This document shows, one piece after another, positions 5,090 to 6,515 of a stretch of DNA of 6,515 nt. Under the pieces are notes generated by a model. That model did not search any database. It saw only the letters and a list, made by a program, of their open reading frames with translations, and was not told the origin of the DNA. Position 1 is the stretch's first letter, and every line of letters begins with the position of its first letter. Source of the stretch: an uncultured Lachnospiraceae bacterium (GTDB taxonomy: Bacteria > Bacillota > Clostridia > Lachnospirales > Lachnospiraceae); NCBI GenBank assembly GCA_947628025.1, contig CANQYH010000181.1, forward strand, positions 1-6,515, in the 5' to 3' direction. The position numbers and the translations under genes are program-made.

Positions 5090-6424
5090 ATGACTCCCAA
5101 TATCGTATTTTTCTTCTCTGACCAGCAGCGGTGGGATACCCTGGGCTGCAATGGCCAGATACCGGACGTGACTCCCAGACTGGATCAGTTTGCCAGGGAG
5201 GACGCGACAAATTTTGTAAATTGTTTCACGCCTCAGCCGGTCTGCGGTCCGGCCAGGGCGATGCTGCAGACGGGGCTTTATCCGACGCAGACCGGGTGCT
5301 TTAGGAACGCGGTCTCGCTGCCCGTAAACCAGCGTACCATTGCGAAAGCGATCAAAGAAGCAGGTTATGAGGTAGGTTACGTAGGAAAATGGCACCTGGC
5401 CTCGGACAGGGACGGCGAGAACTACGCCACGCTGCCGGTGCCGCCGGAGCGCAGAGGCGGCTACGACGGGTTCTGGCGCGCCGCGGACGTGCTGGAGTTT
5501 ACGTCCCACGGCTACGGCGGTTATGTATACGATGAGAATGGAAAGAAACTGGAGTTTGACGGCTACCGCACGGACTGCATCACGGACCACGCGCTGGAGT
5601 TTATCGAACATTATAAGAGCGAAAAGCCGTTTTTCCTTTTTATCTCTCATATAGAACCCCATCATCAGAATGACCGGAACGATTATGAGGGACCGAAAGG
5701 AAGTCAGGAGAAATATAGAGATTTTGTGGCGCCGCCGGATCTGGAGCCGGGCAAAGGCGACTGGGAACGGTTTTATCCGGATTACCTGGGCTGTATCAAC
5801 GCCCTGGATACGAATTTTGGCCGGGTCGTGGACGCTTTGAAAGCCAGAGGCTTCTATGAAAATACGCTGGTGGTCTACGCCAGCGACCATGGCTGCCATT
5901 TCAAGACGCTGACCGGCGAGCCGGTGCGGGGAGGCGGCGACGATTACAAGCGCAACAGCTTCGATAACACGATCCATGTGCCGCTTTTGATCAAAGGGCC
6001 CGGATTTGAGCCCGGACGCCGGGAAGAAAAGGTGGTCAGCCTGATCGATCTGCCGGTCACGCTGATGACGGCCGCGGGCTGCCGGATCGACGAGGGGATC
6101 CAGGGTCGCGCGCTTCAGGAGATAGGGGCCGGCGACTGGGAGAATATGGTTTATATTCAGATCAGCGAGAGCTATGTAGGCCGCGCTGTGCGCAGCGACC
6201 GCTATAAGTATGTGGTTTACGCGCCGGAGCAGGATCCGCGCAACGTGGCGGTGACGGACGTTTACCGCGAGCGGTATCTGTTTGATCTGGAAAAGGACCC
6301 GCTCGAGAAACACAATCTGCTGGGAGACGCGGAGTATGAGCCGGTCCGCGCCGCGATGAAAGAACGCCTGCTCCGGTTTGCCAGGCAGGCAGGAGAAGGA
6401 GAACTACAGATAACGGAGGGATAG
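5090..6424 (+). CDS. Type I sulfatase, Cys-type (formylglycine), predicted cytosolic
   Basis: 444-residue alkaline-phosphatase-superfamily sulfatase that hydrolyses a sulfate ester, probably on a carbohydrate. The signature C-x-P-x-R-x4-T-G is present as CGPARAMLQTG at 52-62, with Cys52 to be converted to formylglycine. In anaerobes this is done by a radical-SAM maturase, which is not in the window. Likely metal and active-site positions are Asp11 (SDQQRWDTLG), Lys100 and His102 (GKWH), His187 (SHIEP), Asp266 and His267 (SDHG) and Lys302 (LLIKGPG). The C-terminus has the usual YLFDLEKDPLEKHNLL. Length is normal. No signal peptide is visible: the first beta strand begins at residue 3, so the enzyme should act in the cytoplasm on imported sugar. 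The start at 5090 has AGGAAAGGA at 5071-5079. It has its own candidate promoter and is coupled to the next gene. The exact substrate and sulfatase subfamily cannot be read from the sequence; other superfamily hydrolases are less likely given the intact Cys motif. Confidence 0.92.
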   Translation: MTPNIVFFFSDQQRWDTLGCNGQIPDVTPRLDQFAREDATNFVNCFTPQPVCGPARAMLQTGLYPTQTGCFRNAVSLPVNQRTIAKAIKEAGYEVGYVGKWHLASDRDGENYATLPVPPERRGGYDGFWRAADVLEFTSHGYGGYVYDENGKKLEFDGYRTDCITDHALEFIEHYKSEKPFFLFISHIEPHHQNDRNDYEGPKGSQEKYRDFVAPPDLEPGKGDWERFYPDYLGCINALDTNFGRVVDALKARGFYENTLVVYASDHGCHFKTLTGEPVRGGGDDYKRNSFDNTIHVPLLIKGPGFEPGRREEKVVSLIDLPVTLMTAAGCRIDEGIQGRALQEIGAGDWENMVYIQISESYVGRAVRSDRYKYVVYAPEQDPRNVAVTDVYRERYLFDLEKDPLEKHNLLGDAEYEPVRAAMKERLLRFARQAGEGELQITEG

Positions 6425-6425
6425 C

Positions 6426-6515
6426 ATGGGGATTATTTTTTCATATGAGGATGCAGACGACAGAACCCTTGCGTTTGCCGCCGGAGAGGCCGGGGACTAT
6501 ATAAGGAGGATGCTG
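6426..6515 (+). CDS. Start of an unidentified gene, cut by window edge; possibly a glycoside hydrolase
   Basis: Thirty codons are visible, open to the last base. The ATG follows the sulfatase stop (TAG 6422-6424) by one base, with GGAGG at 6415-6419 inside the end of the sulfatase gene, so translation is likely coupled. There is no signal peptide in the visible part. The segment LAFAAGEAGDYIRRML faintly recalls the A-x-E-L-x-x-Y-L motif in the small N-terminal domain shared by GH20, GH67 and GH84 enzymes and DUF4838 proteins. That would suit a hydrolase acting after desulfation, but 30 residues are too few for an assignment. Confidence 0.75.
   Translation, partial: MGIIFSYEDADDRTLAFAAGEAGDYIRRML

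Noticed and set aside
5080..5121. 13-codon ORF (ATG at 5080) overlapping the sulfatase start, a possible leader peptide
   Set aside because: The purine-rich ribosome site abuts its ATG with no proper spacing, whereas spacing fits the ATG at 5090. The peptide has no repeated codons suggestive of attenuation.
3273..5210. 645-codon open frame on the minus strand across the lipoprotein gene
   Set aside because: It runs through the terminator and into the sulfatase start, has no recognisable domain, and is a codon-bias shadow.
5027..6313. 428-codon open frame on the minus strand across the sulfatase gene
   Set aside because: Shadow of a gene with an intact catalytic motif; no start signals and no family features.
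1..6515. CRISPR array, insertion sequence, tRNA or rRNA, phage or defence genes
   Set aside because: No regularly spaced repeats, transposase motifs, terminal inverted repeats, or RNA-gene signatures were seen on either strand.

Overview
The window (6,515 bp) looks like part of a glycan-utilisation locus from an anaerobic, probably gut-dwelling Bacillota (Clostridia; Lachnospiraceae or Oscillospiraceae-like) with GC-rich genes and AT-rich control regions. This rests on LplB/YtcP-type sugar importer subunits, a Gly/Ala/Thr linker after the lipoprotein cysteine, strong AGGAGG ribosome binding sites, and a transporter with no ATPase gene beside it. The genus cannot be named from this sequence. 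All genes are on the + strand.

Layout: (1) 1-918, the 3' part of a GH33-type exo-sialidase with three Asp-boxes and the late catalytic residues in place. (2) 919-1305, an AT-rich intergenic region with an extended -10 promoter, two similar 16-bp imperfect palindromes 41 bp apart (the second covering the -35), and a GC-rich leader hairpin. (3) 1306-3207, two ABC sugar-importer permeases separated by 12 nt. (4) A hairpin over the tandem stop codons of the second permease, then 3252-4985, a large solute-binding lipoprotein. (5) 4986-5089, a compact gap holding a near-consensus promoter immediately followed by a strong intrinsic terminator, so that the predicted RNA start lies inside the terminator's left arm. 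(6) 5090-6424, a Cys-type (formylglycine) sulfatase without a signal peptide. (7) 6426-6515, the first 30 codons of another gene, one base after the sulfatase stop and cut by the window edge.

Working model (inference): the sialidase releases terminal sialic acid from host-type glycans. The lipoprotein and permease pair, powered by a shared MsmX-like ATPase encoded elsewhere, would import an oligosaccharide. The cytosolic sulfatase would remove sulfate from the imported sugar so that downstream hydrolases, perhaps including the truncated last gene, can finish the breakdown. Each family is well known. What is worth a second look is the combination (sialidase, oligosaccharide importer and cytosolic sulfatase) and the control architecture (paired palindromes; promoter nested against a terminator). 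I do not see evidence of a wholly new system such as defence, CRISPR or mobile elements.
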